From Yarrowia lipolytica (taxonomy: Eukaryota; Ascomycota; Dipodascomycetes; Dipodascales): DNA of 64,000 nucleotides. A program made the position numbers and the translations under genes. The stretch is taken from positions 1,798,001 to 1,862,000 of the forward strand of contig NC_090771.1 of the NCBI RefSeq assembly GCF_001761485.1, read 5' to 3'. Shown piece by piece: positions 33,198 to 44,800 of this stretch (position 1 is its first letter; every line of letters starts with the position of its first letter). Under the pieces are notes generated by a model, which had not been told where the DNA came from, made no database searches, and saw only the letters and a program-made list of their open reading frames with translations.

Positions 33198-34757
33198 ATG
33201 TTGACCAATCTTACGATCGTGCTGATCACCCTTCTGGTGACATATACGGTGCTGACCCGTACGGCTCTGCGGATCCAGCGGGCAAGAAAGGCCAAGCAAA
33301 TGGGAGCTACTCTTCCTCCTCGAGTTAACAATGGTATTCTGGGATGGTACGGATTGTGGCTCGTGATCCAGAACGCCCGATCCATGAAACTACCCCACAC
33401 CCTCGGAAAGCGGTTTGCCAATGGACCTACCTGGCTCACTCCTGTGGCTGGTAACGAGCCCATCAACACCATTGATCCCGAGAACGTCAAGGCTATCCTG
33501 GCCACTCAGTTCAAGGACTTTTGTCTGGGCATTCGACACAGGGCACTGAGCCCTTCTATCGGAGATGGTATCTTCACTCTGGACGGAGAAGGATGGACCC
33601 ACTCTCGAGCTCTGCTGCGACCTCAGTTTTCGCGACAGCAGATCTCCCGAGTCCACTCGCTCGAAAGACTCATGCAGATTCTGTTCAAATTGATTCGAAA
33701 GGAGAACGGCGAGTACTTTGACCTGCAGAACCTCTTCTTCATGTTTACCCTAGACTCTGCCACCGAGTTTCTTTACGGGGCTTCTGTCGACACTCTGGCC
33801 GATCTCCTGGGCGAGCCTGTAGAAGGAGACCACGGGGGAGTCGGCGAGGAGGTCCGAAAGGCCTACCAGCAGAGCATCAACAACGCCCAGGACATCTCCG
33901 CTATTCGAACCCGTCTCCAGGGTCTTTACTGGATTGCAGGAAACATCTACCAGCGAAACCTGTATCAAAAGAGTAACAAGGGCGTCAAGGATTTCAGCCA
34001 GTTCTTTGTCGACAAGGCTCTCAACACATCCAAGGAAAAGCTCAAGGAAATGGAGGACTCCGACAACTACGTCTTTCTGTACGAGCTTGTCAAGAGCACC
34101 CGAAACCCCGTTGTCATTCGAGACCAGCTCATCAACATTCTGGTCGCGGGACGGGATACTACCGCCTCTCTGCTGTCCTTTACCTTCTACACTCTTGGAC
34201 GAAGACCCGATGTTCTCAAGAAGCTGCGAGCTGCCATTCTGGAGGATTTCGGAACCTCCCCCGACGAGATCACCTTCGAGTCTCTCAAGCGATGTGATTA
34301 CTTGCGATACGTGCTCAATGAGGTTCTCCGACTATACCCTTCGGTTCCTATCAACGCTCGAAGTGCTACCAGGGACACTACTCTTCCCCGAGGAGGAGGA
34401 CCTGACGGTAAGCAGCCCGTCTTCGTCTACAAGGGCCAGATGGTGGCCTACTGCGTGTACTGGATGCACCGAGACAAGAAGTACTGGGGTGAAGATGCCC
34501 TGGAGTTCAATCCTGATCGATGGGACCCCAAAGTGCAACCACAGAACAAGGGCTGGGAGTACCTGCCGTTCAACGGAGGTCCTCGAATTTGTTTGGGACA
34601 GCAATTTGCCCTTACCGAAGCCGGTTATGTGGTGACTCGAATGCTCCAAGAGTTTGATACTGTACATTGCAAGAACCAGAAGGAGGAGGAGCATCCTCCT
34701 TATGCTCTTGATTTGACCATGCGCCACGGTGAGGGTGTTTGGGTGTCGATGAAGTAG
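33198..34757 (+). CDS. ALK4: CYP52-family cytochrome P450 (Alk4), alkane/fatty-acid omega-hydroxylase
   Basis: The 519-residue protein has an N-terminal membrane anchor (about 5-25) and a P450 fold: CYP52 phrases LGDGIFTLDG-like IGDGIFTLDGEGWTHSR and RALLRPQFSR, I-helix AGRDTTAS, K-helix EVLRLYPSVP (ExxR motif), and heme-binding FNGGPRICLGQQFAL with the cysteine ligand. Family knowledge: CYP52 enzymes sit in the ER, take electrons from NADPH-P450 reductase, and hydroxylate n-alkanes or the omega end of fatty acids. Y. lipolytica has twelve ALK genes; a tandem pair on chromosome B near GUT2 is, from memory, ALK4 then ALK5, and this is the first. Substrate preference cannot be read from the sequence. 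Its twin starts 1.9 kb downstream on the same strand. Confidence 0.93.
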   Translation: MLTNLTIVLITLLVTYTVLTRTALRIQRARKAKQMGATLPPRVNNGILGWYGLWLVIQNARSMKLPHTLGKRFANGPTWLTPVAGNEPINTIDPENVKAILATQFKDFCLGIRHRALSPSIGDGIFTLDGEGWTHSRALLRPQFSRQQISRVHSLERLMQILFKLIRKENGEYFDLQNLFFMFTLDSATEFLYGASVDTLADLLGEPVEGDHGGVGEEVRKAYQQSINNAQDISAIRTRLQGLYWIAGNIYQRNLYQKSNKGVKDFSQFFVDKALNTSKEKLKEMEDSDNYVFLYELVKSTRNPVVIRDQLINILVAGRDTTASLLSFTFYTLGRRPDVLKKLRAAILEDFGTSPDEITFESLKRCDYLRYVLNEVLRLYPSVPINARSATRDTTLPRGGGPDGKQPVFVYKGQMVAYCVYWMHRDKKYWGEDALEFNPDRWDPKVQPQNKGWEYLPFNGGPRICLGQQFALTEAGYVVTRMLQEFDTVHCKNQKEEEHPPYALDLTMRHGEGVWVSMK

Positions 34758-36703
34758 CTGGATTTAAGCACACGCGGCTTGAAAGGACCGGATATAGAGT
34801 GGCTATAGATTATTTTATTGATTAAAAGCGAACATGGTGTGGTACGAGTACTACTTGTACCAGTACGTACAGCACTACAAGTAGCACTCGTGCGAGTATG
34901 TACTGTACATTATGTACCATAGCTTTAGCAAGTTTGATAGCAGGCGCCAGACAAGGCTACTTACGGTTTCTGGTACAATTCCACTACGTTGTTCATTTTC
35001 GTTGTACTTGTATTGTAGATCTGCATTGCCCATACATAGATAGGCGAGTCCCGAATTCACCTCTCGGTTATAGCACTTAAATGCGTTTGTCTATTGTCTT
35101 AGAATTTCGGACTTGGTTTTTCTTTGTCGCCACTTTTTCGATCATCTACACGTACTCGTACAGCACTCCAGCATGAAGTCATGCATATGTATCATCTCAG
35201 ACCCTTCAGAGGGAAGAGGCATGTACCGTGTACTCTCTTTTAGGTGTTGCTGTAGTGTAATTAACCGGTTGCTCTATTTTTGTTGTAGAATCGATTTAAG
35301 GTGGTTACGTAGATACAGTAGATCAAAGCTCTGGTGTTGTATTTGTCAATAGTATTAGCAATTATATAGTAATTACCATTAACCATGCCTGTTAGTAATA
35401 TGTTGAAGACAACCTCACACATTCCCCCAGCTAAGAATCTCCCTCTGGGCTGTGCTGATGTGCCTCGATGTTACATAGTCAGAGTTTGTGCAGTGTCGAT
35501 CCATCACCCAAAAGTGTTCCTGCCTAATGGGAATGGGAAGGGGCTCTTTTGAGCTGGCCAGTGAACTGAGATATATATCAATACAGTAAGCAGCGACACA
35601 AAATGGCGCAGCAACAGCAATGTAATGTAACATGACGAATGTAGACCTCGCAATTCAATCTTCAATCTTACGACCACTTTCACCACCCAAAACTACGTGC
35701 CTCCAAATATTTTCCTCACCGAGACCGAAGTGCGAGCCGTCGCGTATTTGGACATTTCAGCAAACTCTACAGTACCTTCGCCACTGCTCTACTTATAAGT
35801 AAATTCTCTTCTATGTTTATATTCACTGCATAACTACAAGCATCGTCATACAAGTGCCGGTACAGTATGTCTCTTCGATTTGGCCCTGCATAATGTGGGG
35901 CTATGTGAGATGACGGAGTAATCAACTCCTCCGATATGCGAGGCTGACAGTTGACATTATCACAAGCTGACACTCGACGCCCCCGCAACAAAGGCCTGTT
36001 ACAAATACATCCGCATCGGCTTCTGTCACAAATACGGCGGGCAACTGCTTGTACGGGAGTTTGAAGGCTCCCTTGTTTGTTAATGTCCTTAAGCGCTTCA
36101 CTTCATCATATTATACATGGCTGCCAAGAGTATTGCCATTCTCCGTGGTTGCAGCCGGGTTGAAATGTGTTTGAACGCCCTATAACAGGTGACTGGGCGG
36201 TCAGGAAGTAGCAAAAAAACCATTGTTAGACTCGCTGAAAACAGAATATCACTCCACACCTTTCAAAATCCCACAACTCGACCTGCCACCGTAAACTAAT
36301 ATCTCTCAAACAATTGGATGGGTGGAGAAAACGGATAAAGCCTAAACCCAGATACAGCACTAGCAACTCTAACCCAAGTTCGGTGGAAGTCACTGTGGGG
36401 AAAAAGACGAGACATTGTAACAGGTGGCACAAGACGAGGTATAAAACGCAGTTTTGGAAAGAGAAAATGAGTTAAAATGGCCCAAATATTGCCCTGGTAG
36501 CTGTTTCACCTTTTATACACTAACCCCGAAGACTTTATACCGCCTCGTAGTGCACACAAAGACCCTGCACATCACTCCTACGTCTCTGCGATCACTCATC
36601 ATAGCACCTTTCTTGAACCTTGTTCTGAGACCCCTCCTGGAGGGAGTGTATAAGAGAGAGTCGTGCGGCACACTGAGATGAGCCCCAAACTATCCATTGC
36701 AAT
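34758..36703. other. Spacer between the tandem CYP52 genes
   Basis: This 1.9 kb spacer holds the ALK4 3' flank and ALK5 promoter. GTAC-centred words cluster just after ALK4 (34850-34920). No CATGTG element was seen on either strand. No gene was recognised. Confidence 0.6.
36649..36654 (+). promoter_or_regulatory. TATA box of ALK5
   Basis: TATAAG lies 50-55 bases before the ALK5 start codon. Confidence 0.5.
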
Positions 36704-38299
36704 ATGCTACAACTCTTTGGCGTCCTTGTGTTGGCGCTGACAACCGCTCTGCTCGCCCAGCTGGCCTACAACAAGTATGAATACAACCGCAAGGTGAAGC
36801 AGTTTGGCTGTGGTGAACTAACCGTCGCGAAGAACGGCTTTTTGGGCTGGAAGGGAATCCGAGCAGTGCTCCATGTGCTCAAAACCAAGAAGGGACCAGC
36901 TGCTCTTAAGGAGCGAATCGATGCGTATGGACGAACCTATGTCTTTCACATTGGCCCTGCCCCTGTGATTTCCACCATGGAGCCTGAGAACATCAAGGCA
37001 ATGTTGGCGACTCAATTTAAGGACTTTTCTCTGGGAACTCGATACAGATCCCTGGCTCCTACTCTTGGAGACGGAATTTTTACTCTTGACGGTCATGGAT
37101 GGACCCACTCTCGAGCTCTTCTCCGACCTCAGTTTGCCCGAGAGCAGGTTTCTCGACTCGACTCACTCGAAGCTCATTTCCAGATCCTGAAAATGTGCGT
37201 TGATAAGGAGATGCGAGAGAAGGGAAACGATCCCAGAGGATTTGACATCCAGAACCTCTTCTTCCTCTTTACTCTGGACTCTGCTACCGAGTTTTTGTTT
37301 GGTTCTTCGGTGGACTCGCTTGTGGACTTCCTCGACGACCCTTCAGTGCGCACGGGAGACCACGGAGGAGTCGACGAGGCTGCTCGAAAGGGTTTCAACA
37401 ACTCCTTCAATCACGCTCAGGAATTGTGTGCCCTGCGATCCCGACTACATACTCTTTACTGGATTGTAGGATCCGTTGTCAAGAAGGAGCCTTTTGAGCG
37501 GTACAACAAGGAGATCAAGACTTTTGTGGATTTTTTCGCTGCGAAGGCTCTGAAGGCCCGAAAGGAGAAGGACATGTCTCTCATGGACAATGATCAGTAC
37601 ATTTTTATGTACGAGTTGGTCAAGGAAACCACCAACCCCGTCACCCTCAGAGACCAGATGCTTAACATTCTCCTTGCTGGACGAGATACCACCGCCTCCA
37701 TGTTGTCGTGGATCTACTTTCGACTGGCTCGAGACCCCAAGCTGTACGCTAAGCTCCGAAGTGCTATTCTTGAAGACTTTGGAACCACTCCCGAAGCCAT
37801 CACTTTCGAGTCTCTGAAGCAATGTGACTATCTCCGATACGTTCTTAATGAGGCCCTTCGACTCTACCCCGTTGTTCCCATCAACGGAAGAACCGCCACT
37901 CGGGACACTACTCTTCCTAGAGGAGGTGGACCCGACCAGTCCCAGCCCATTTTCATTCCCAAAGGCCAGACCGTGTCTTACTCTGTTTACTGGACTCACC
38001 GAGACCCTCGATTCTGGGGCGAGGATGCTGAGGAGTTCATTCCTGAGCGATGGGATCCTCGAAACGGCAACATTGGCCGAGGGTGGGAGTACCTGCCGTT
38101 CAACGGTGGTCCTCGAATCTGCCTTGGTCAGCAGTTTGCTCTTACCGAGGTTGGATACGTTCTGAGTAGACTGGTTCAGACATATGAGACACTTGAGACT
38201 TGTGACCACAAGCCTCTGCCCCCTCTGTACAACCATGCTCTTACGATGTGCCATGAGGAGGGTGTTTGGGTCAAGATGTATAAGGGTGAGAAGGCGTAG
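36704..38299 (+). CDS. ALK5: CYP52-family cytochrome P450 (Alk5), alkane/fatty-acid omega-hydroxylase
   Basis: The 531-residue protein is a close paralogue of the upstream P450. It has the same anchor helix (about 3-22), LGDGIFTLDGHGWTHSR, I-helix LAGRDTTASM, K-helix EALRLYPVVP (ExxR), and FNGGPRICLGQQFALTE with the heme cysteine. Short insertions relative to Alk4 occur near residues 165-172 and at the C-terminus (MYKGEKA). Long stretches such as EYLPFNGGPRICLG are also nearly the same at DNA level, consistent with an ancient tandem duplication kept similar by selection. Same role as the neighbour: ER-bound omega-hydroxylation feeding FAO1 and aldehyde dehydrogenases. The number 5 is from memory of the locus order. 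Confidence 0.93.
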   Translation: MLQLFGVLVLALTTALLAQLAYNKYEYNRKVKQFGCGELTVAKNGFLGWKGIRAVLHVLKTKKGPAALKERIDAYGRTYVFHIGPAPVISTMEPENIKAMLATQFKDFSLGTRYRSLAPTLGDGIFTLDGHGWTHSRALLRPQFAREQVSRLDSLEAHFQILKMCVDKEMREKGNDPRGFDIQNLFFLFTLDSATEFLFGSSVDSLVDFLDDPSVRTGDHGGVDEAARKGFNNSFNHAQELCALRSRLHTLYWIVGSVVKKEPFERYNKEIKTFVDFFAAKALKARKEKDMSLMDNDQYIFMYELVKETTNPVTLRDQMLNILLAGRDTTASMLSWIYFRLARDPKLYAKLRSAILEDFGTTPEAITFESLKQCDYLRYVLNEALRLYPVVPINGRTATRDTTLPRGGGPDQSQPIFIPKGQTVSYSVYWTHRDPRFWGEDAEEFIPERWDPRNGNIGRGWEYLPFNGGPRICLGQQFALTEVGYVLSRLVQTYETLETCDHKPLPPLYNHALTMCHEEGVWVKMYKGEKA

Positions 38300-38892
38300 G
38301 TGTTATTTATTTTTTATGTGATTTTAGCAATTGAAACACAAGTACATACTGTACTTGTATTGTTTGTATTTATTGAAAGACTGTACTTGTATTGTGATTG
38401 ATACTTAACAGCTCTTTTGGAGGAGCACTCCCACTGCCCACTGATATCGAAGTACAGTTTTTTCTCAATACAATACATTCGATTAATTATAACATTGTTT
38501 AAAGAGAATAATTTTTGTATCGAATGCAAGCAAAAGTTATAGCTACTGTACATGAGGAACAAGAGAGTTCAGACTTGCGGTAGGAAGCAACTGGTGGTCC
38601 AAACATTTTACATCTCGGTCCGATCAGACCAGAATTCGAACCTCGCTGAACGGGTAATACGAGGAGACGCATTTAACACCCAACACCAGACAGGACTTAC
38701 TGCTGTGTCATTCACAGTAGGCCTTACAGTAATACGCAGAATTGTTTTCAAGTAATTATTAAGTAAATACACGAGTACAAGTAAATTTATGATGATCTGA
38801 TTGAAGTTAAAATGGCAGTCTCATGCATGTCTGGAAAATCTCATGAACATCTTCGTTAAACTCCACTACAGTACATATTCACAACCACAGCC
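38300..38892. other. Intergenic between ALK5 and SF3B6
   Basis: These 593 bases hold the ALK5 terminator region, with the inverted word ACTTGTATTG repeated at 38352 and 38382. On the reverse strand near 38625-38680 there is a tRNA-like B box (GAGGTTCGAATTC) without a foldable cloverleaf. No gene was recognised. Confidence 0.5.
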
Positions 38893-39234
38893 ATGTCACA
38901 CAAACAAGCGGGTCAGCCGAACAATATCCTGTTCGTGAAAAACCTACCGTACGAATCCACCTCTGACGAACTGTATGAGCTGTTTGGCCGCTTTGGGGCG
39001 GTACGACAGATCAGAGCAGGATCGGAAAAAGATACACGAGGAACAGCGTTTGTGGTCTACGAAGACATTGACGACGCCACCGAGGCCGTCAAGACGCTAT
39101 CAGGATTCAACTACAAGAACAGATATTTGGTGGCTTTGTTCCACTCGTTAGAACAGATGGACAAGACGGCTGAGAACCTGGAGGCTCGAAGAGCCAAGCT
39201 GGAGGAACTAAAAAAAGAACATGGGTTGGAGTAA
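38893..39234 (+). CDS. Spliceosomal SF3b subunit p14/SF3B6 (RRM)
   Basis: The 113-residue protein is a single RRM. RNP2 is ILFVKNLPY (12-20), RNP1 is RGTAFVVYED (49-58), and SGFNYKNRYLVALFH matches the SF3B14/p14 C-terminal strand and helix. A lysine/glutamate helix (KLEELKKEHGLE) ends it. Family knowledge: p14 in U2 snRNP contacts the branch-point adenosine and binds SF3B1. S. cerevisiae lost this gene, so its presence fits an early-branching, intron-richer yeast. The ATG at 38893 follows an A-rich leader. It converges with the p24 gene. Confidence 0.95.
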   Translation: MSHKQAGQPNNILFVKNLPYESTSDELYELFGRFGAVRQIRAGSEKDTRGTAFVVYEDIDDATEAVKTLSGFNYKNRYLVALFHSLEQMDKTAENLEARRAKLEELKKEHGLE

Positions 39235-39808
39235 TGGGGTCGAAAAGACATTTAGTTACTCTATGGGTGTGTTTTCGTTCTTACTTTGCTCACTCTGCCT
39301 CGTTAGCTGCTGGTGATCAAGCATTGTGGACAGCTGGCATGGATAGAGGTATCGGCGCAACAGATTTGCCGATGCAGCTGCTGCAAGTAATCCATCAACC
39401 CATCGATTTACTTCGACAGACCATCGCCTCTTGACTACAAGTAGGTATTTGTAGCCATGTGCCCGTTCTTGTCTACTTGCAGAGTTGCCCAAGTATTGGA
39501 TGGAAAACAGACGGTGGCGGACTAGACAGTCTCTCAGCAATCACGTTCGCACTACAGTATAGCATAATTTATTCATTCAGTTTCTGATACACTAAACTGA
39601 TAGTGTACTAAACCGGTAGAAGATTTCACTACAACGGGGTATCGTCATCTCCAACTGTCACACTTACAGATCAACCCCCAGATACAAGCTCTTTCTGTAT
39701 CAATAACATCAACTTTCACTATATGCACTTTGTGTACATGCTGAACACCTTTTTGGACAACGTGGAACATATAGTCAGTTGTCCCCCTCCGATGATTCTT
39801 TTAATATC
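39235..39808. other. Intergenic between convergent SF3B6 and p24 genes
   Basis: These 574 bases carry the 3' flanks only. No gene was recognised. Confidence 0.6.
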
Positions 39809-40435
39809 TTAAACCAACTGCTTTCTGCTGCCTCGGAAGAAGACCTGGACAATGGTCACCTGGCAGACAGAAATACCGACCATGAGAACAATCTCAAGAA
39901 CAGAGAACCAGTAGATTCGAGACTCGGTGCTCTCCACAGTGGCCTTGTTTCGGGCCTCTCGGACCTTGAGGTATCGCATCTCAGACAAAATGGAGTCGAC
40001 CTTGGGGGAGATCTTGTTAAGGGAGTTTTCGATGGAGGCATGCTCGGGTCGCTCCTTGTTGATGTCCGCGGGCAGCTCGGCTCGCAGCTCCTCATGCTCG
40101 AGCTTGATCTCGAAGTCCACAGTCTTCTCGTCAAAGGTAGACATGTGGTTGTTGAAGCAGAACTCGTACTCTCCTCCCTGATCAGAGGTCATGACGTACT
40201 CGTCCATCTTAGCAGTCTTGTCGTAAGAAATCTGGCCGGAGGGGGTCTTAACACGGGCTCGAATGTCGAAGCTACCTCCCTTCTGGACGGCGTAGTAGAA
40301 GAGAATCTTCTGGCCGGCACGCTGGACCTGTGCGTTGAAGCACTGGAGCTCCTGGGGCTTGACCTTGACCTGGAAGGCGGTGGCGGAGACCACGGCGGCG
40401 AAAATGGCGCACAAAATCAGCTGCACAAATTTCAT
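39809..40435 (-). CDS. p24-family (EMP24/GP25L) COPII/COPI cargo receptor
   Basis: The 208-residue protein has a signal peptide (1-18), a GOLD domain (about 20-110) with the conserved cysteine pair (C32 and the cysteine in GGEYEFCFNN), a heptad coiled coil (about 115-175), a single TM helix (about 176-196) and a short tail FFRGSRKQLV. The FF and basic residues are coat-binding signals. Family knowledge: p24 proteins cycle between ER and Golgi and sort GPI-anchored and other cargo. Tail and TM look closest to the gamma-type Erp proteins, but the subfamily cannot be fixed. GPI-anchored wall proteins such as the Dfg5-like enzyme at the left edge are plausible cargo. Confidence 0.92.
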   Translation of the reverse strand: MKFVQLILCAIFAAVVSATAFQVKVKPQELQCFNAQVQRAGQKILFYYAVQKGGSFDIRARVKTPSGQISYDKTAKMDEYVMTSDQGGEYEFCFNNHMSTFDEKTVDFEIKLEHEELRAELPADINKERPEHASIENSLNKISPKVDSILSEMRYLKVREARNKATVESTESRIYWFSVLEIVLMVGISVCQVTIVQVFFRGSRKQLV

Positions 40436-41177
40436 GATGCTGTAGAGTTGTGTGGAGTGTAGAGTGTAACTACCAGATACAAGATCAATGACACGTCGCG
40501 TGTATAGAGTGCATTGTGAGTTAGAGTTGGTAGGGTAACCAAGGCAAGGAGTATTGAAGAGGGCGTAGGTGCACGAGTACGCAAGACAGAGAGATTGAGA
40601 GTGTTGATCTGAGGCATTATCACGTGTTTTTTACACGCGACAGTGTGCTTTTTCCACTCAACTATGTTCATTGCGTGCAGTGACACCACTTTTCATTTTT
40701 CTGCCTTGCTAAAGTTCGCCTACAAGTACACTCGTAATGTAAAGACGTGTCCAAAAATTGGGAGTGTGAAATTTAGCAAGCTGAACTCACAGAAGGGGGA
40801 TCAGGTCCTGTAAGCGACGCACATTGTATTACGTGTATGCATTTGTGGGTGTCACGTGATATATATTCTATTTTCAGATGCTACTTACATAACTTGTTAT
40901 CAAGTCAAACATGATTGCAATAGTTTACCTAACCGAGCCGAACATGGTTCTTGCGCGACTGTCAATGAGTAGAGCTACAAGTAGTAGAAGTACCTCAGCG
41001 TTGTTTTGAAGACTCGCGTATGCGACTTCACGCAACACAACAGGGGCAGGAGAGAGTCTGCTCAGAATAAATGTTATTTAATACACTCCCAATGGACATT
41101 CTGCTTCAAAACTCCAACACAAAATCAGTACATTGCACCATACAGTACATACTGGTACAAGTACCGGTATTTCTAAC
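40436..41177. other. Upstream region of the p24 gene
   Basis: The spacer contains the p24 promoter (TATA-like element near 40500) and a CACGTG at about 40621-40626. No gene was recognised before the weak open frame that follows. Confidence 0.5.
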
Positions 41178-41807
41178 ATGGAAAGATCCTCACAACTACA
41201 AGTAGCCATATTCTGGGTGCTCGGAACTCTGTCAAGGACAATGAGGCGCCGTGACTACTTAAGGGAGAAAATCGTACTCATCTCAAAACTGTCTAGAGAA
41301 ACAGATGTTTTAATTGAAGGCATTTTGAGTCTTCCATTCTACTTTATGGACCATTTACCACTCCTTAGACACATCTGTCAACTTGCTCACCCCGAACTCT
41401 CAACAACAATAAGCTTATCAGATAGCCCTGCAGGTCAGATGTACTATAAAACTCAATGTTGCGATCTGTGTCTGTTTTTTTTTTTTCTTTCAGTACAATC
41501 TTTCAACACCAGATACACAATGGTGCGATACCCCCGAAACCTCCTTGCACGAGCAGTCAGTCGCAATTTGACTATTTTCATGGCTTGGTGGCTCTACAAG
41601 ATACCTGGAGCGTACTCCATGCCTACAGATCTACTGGCAACAACCTTAGCCCGTCTACTTACCGTCTATCTCCAACTTCAATATTATAGGATGATAGGGG
41701 CCGCTCAAGTTCACATGGTTGACCAGTTGAAAGCACATTTTTACCAAGTGTTGGGCTTGCGAGATTTGGATGTGTCTACAAAAGACACCGTAGATACAAA
41801 TACTTAA
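41178..41807 (+). CDS. Orphan open frame, possibly a small gene in its 3' half
   Basis: An ATG frame of 209 codons is open without recognisable homology. The second half is more gene-like: an ATG at 41520 begins a 95-residue protein (MVRYPRNLLARAV...) with one long hydrophobic, aromatic stretch (LTIFMAWWLYKI) and a hydrophilic tail, and a TATAAA at about 41445 plus a poly-T/AG tract precede it. The first half uses rare codons (TTA, AGG) and reads over a poly-T run, which argues against translation there. It ends 30 bases from the convergent SLH1 stop codon. It may be a small mitochondrial or membrane protein, or chance. I do not recognise it. Confidence 0.3.
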   Translation: MERSSQLQVAIFWVLGTLSRTMRRRDYLREKIVLISKLSRETDVLIEGILSLPFYFMDHLPLLRHICQLAHPELSTTISLSDSPAGQMYYKTQCCDLCLFFFFLSVQSFNTRYTMVRYPRNLLARAVSRNLTIFMAWWLYKIPGAYSMPTDLLATTLARLLTVYLQLQYYRMIGAAQVHMVDQLKAHFYQVLGLRDLDVSTKDTVDTNT

Positions 41808-41836
41808 TACACATGCATTCGCTTCTCTAATTACAT

Positions 41837-44800
41837 CTAAACCTGGACCTCAATGTCATAAGATAAATCAAGAGCATCGTTGATGCACTCGAGAATCAGA
41901 TTTTTGGTCTCGTATCCAGGAGGAATCTTGAGCTCGGTATGCATGGGCTTGCCAGGCTGAGGAGACACTCGCTTGATTCCAAGCAGATCTTCGCCACAGC
42001 TAAGAATAACAAACCATGACTCCTTCTGGGGTTTATGGAACTTGGGGCAGGGCATTCGGAAGTCAGCGTGAAGGGGCTTGTTCTTGTGAGTCATGGTCAC
42101 TGTCATCTTGTCATCAACACGCAAGTAGTCAATGTCCACAACAGGCAGGGAAGAAGCCACCCGAACGAAATCGTTGATGTTTCGGCATCCAAATTTCTGA
42201 GCAGCAGTCTTGATCTTTTCAGGAGACATGTTACCGAGAGTATCGAGGGTGATCTCGTCGCGCTCCTCAAACTTGGTGATGGCTCGATCCTGAGGCTTCA
42301 TTCCAGGAAGTAGCGTAACAGGATCAGCATCAGGCCAGGCACCCTGCTTGATGCACTGCATGACTGTAATGGCTGTCTTGACGGCAAAGAGCAGACCCAG
42401 CTCAGCAACAGTATCAACAGCAGCCTGCAGGATACGCAAAGTCTGGTCCAGAACGGATACAGTATCCTGAATGTAATCGGTGATGGGCAGCTTGACACGA
42501 GACATGTACGCCTGCAGAAGCAGGAAGACTTTCACATGAGGATCCCACATGACCAAATCCATGGACTCTCCGGAGTACCGCATCTCCTTGGACAACTCAG
42601 CGTTGACAAGATCTTCATTGTGTCTGACAGGAAGGAGATCGTACTCGGTAGCCTTGGACACCCAAACCAGAGCATCTCGAAAAGTGGAGTCGTTGGAAGC
42701 ATCAGAAATGATGAACCGCACGGTTTTGTGAGACAGGTAGTAGTACGAAGAGATTCGCAAAAAGGAGGTAGCAGAAAGAGTACCGTCAGCATGAAGTTGC
42801 AGACAGGACGACTCAGAAAGAGCATCCAGAGAGTCATCAATGAGATCTGAAAGATATTCACCAACTGCTTCGGGAGTCTGCTCCTGAATACCGTAGTAGG
42901 TGGGGTTCGAGTACACTCGTCGGTACAAAAAGGTCCACGACAAAAAGTCCATGGCATCCTGTCGAGACTTTATTGACCCAGTGACAATCTCAGCACCAAG
43001 ATGGTCCTCCAGGGCCTTGTGAAGCTGCGACTCGACGGGGAAACCAACGTTCAAGAAGTTTTTGTAGAAGGCCTTCTTGCTTTCCTTTGTGTAAACCATT
43101 GCAATACCGTTGGTATCGAATCCAGGACGTCCGGCTCGACCCATCATCTGCAGAATGTCGGTCAGGTCCATATCTCGGTAGGCCTCAATCTTGGCGTCGT
43201 AGAACTGAGTGCCCTTGATGACAACCAGGTGAGCTGGCAAGTTGACACCCCATGCAAGAGTTGACGTGGCAATGAGAATCTGAATTCGGTTGGCAGCAAA
43301 CAGCTCGTGAGAAATTCGACGATCACTCTCAACCAGGCCAGCATGATGCAGACCAATACCAAACTGAAGCGACAGCTTGAGAGTCTCGTCTTTGACCTGC
43401 AGAAGAATGGCTTGCAGCTCATCTTCGTCCATGCTGAGGAACCGTCGAGGATTGTCTTCGAGACCACACAGGTGAATGAGATCAAGAGAAGTAAGTCGGG
43501 TCTGACGTCGAGAAGCGACGAAAATCAATACAGGCTTGGTGGGTGAGTGACTCTTGATGGCCATGAATGCGGGCTTGTTCATTGTCTTCATCAGAGGACA
43601 GAAACCGACATTGTCAGGGAAACCGTCAATGTACATCTGCAGGGGAACGGGACGAACGGCAGGGGGGAAGTTGAACAGACCCTCCTTGACTCCCAGCCAC
43701 CCAGCCATATCCGTGGTGTTAGACACGGCTGTAGAGAGACCCAAAAGTCGCACCTTTCGACCTGTCTGGCCTCCAACATAGTTCATTCGAGACACAATCA
43801 TCTCCAGAATGGGGCCTCGGTCGGAAGCAAGCAAATGGATCTCATCCATAATGACCAGGGACACGCCCTGGACGAACTTTCGAGTTTTCCAGTTTCGCGA
43901 GATACCATCAAACTTCTCGGGTGTCGTAATGATGATGTCAGCACGTCGAACCTCTCCTGCATCTGGGTTGGAATCACCAGTCAACTCGACGATTCGCTTG
44001 AAACCCTTGAGTCGCTTACCCCAGTCCTCAACTCGCTCTCGAACAAGAGCCTTCATAGGAGCAATGTAGACGACCTTGGAGCCCGGGTTGTCTCTGAAGG
44101 CAGCCCACATGGCCAGCTCACAGGCAACAGTCTTTCCGGAACCGGTGGGAGAACCCAGGAAGACGTTGGTATCCATGTGGTAGAGACAGTGGAAACACAT
44201 TGTCTGCATGGGGTTGAAGAACTGAAACTTCTTGGCGTAGATGTTCTCAATGATGGGGTTTCGGAGAGCTTCGATAGGCAGAGGACGCAGACGAAGTAGC
44301 TTGGTGTGTATGGTTTCGTGATCAGGCATAATGAGGTGCTTGAAAGACACTGTTTGTACCGTCTCGACGTGAGCCCAGTGGTCTGAAACCAATCGCACAA
44401 CAATCTGAGAAGGAATTGGCTGCGATATGGGGATGGTGAAGTCAATGTTATGAACATCATGCAGCTTTCGCTTGCTCAACATGAACTTCTCAACATGCGA
44501 AATGTGAGCATTATCGGACGACTCAACCCAAAGCCAGAAATGTTGCACCTTTCCGTGGTACTTTTCGTCCCAGTGGAAATCGGCCCAAATGTCGAGATGC
44601 ACACGGAGTACTGACTTTGTAATAGGTGCAATGTCCGCTTCCATCATCATGTAGGGGAATCTGTCCACAAACCGATACAACTTGGAGGCCATAGAATGGT
44701 TGTGAACGAGATCACCCATCTCCTTGGCGGTCATATCTCGCAGATCATCAATCGAAGGGTCTTTGGCGTCCAGAATTCGCATTATGTGATCAGGAAGCTC

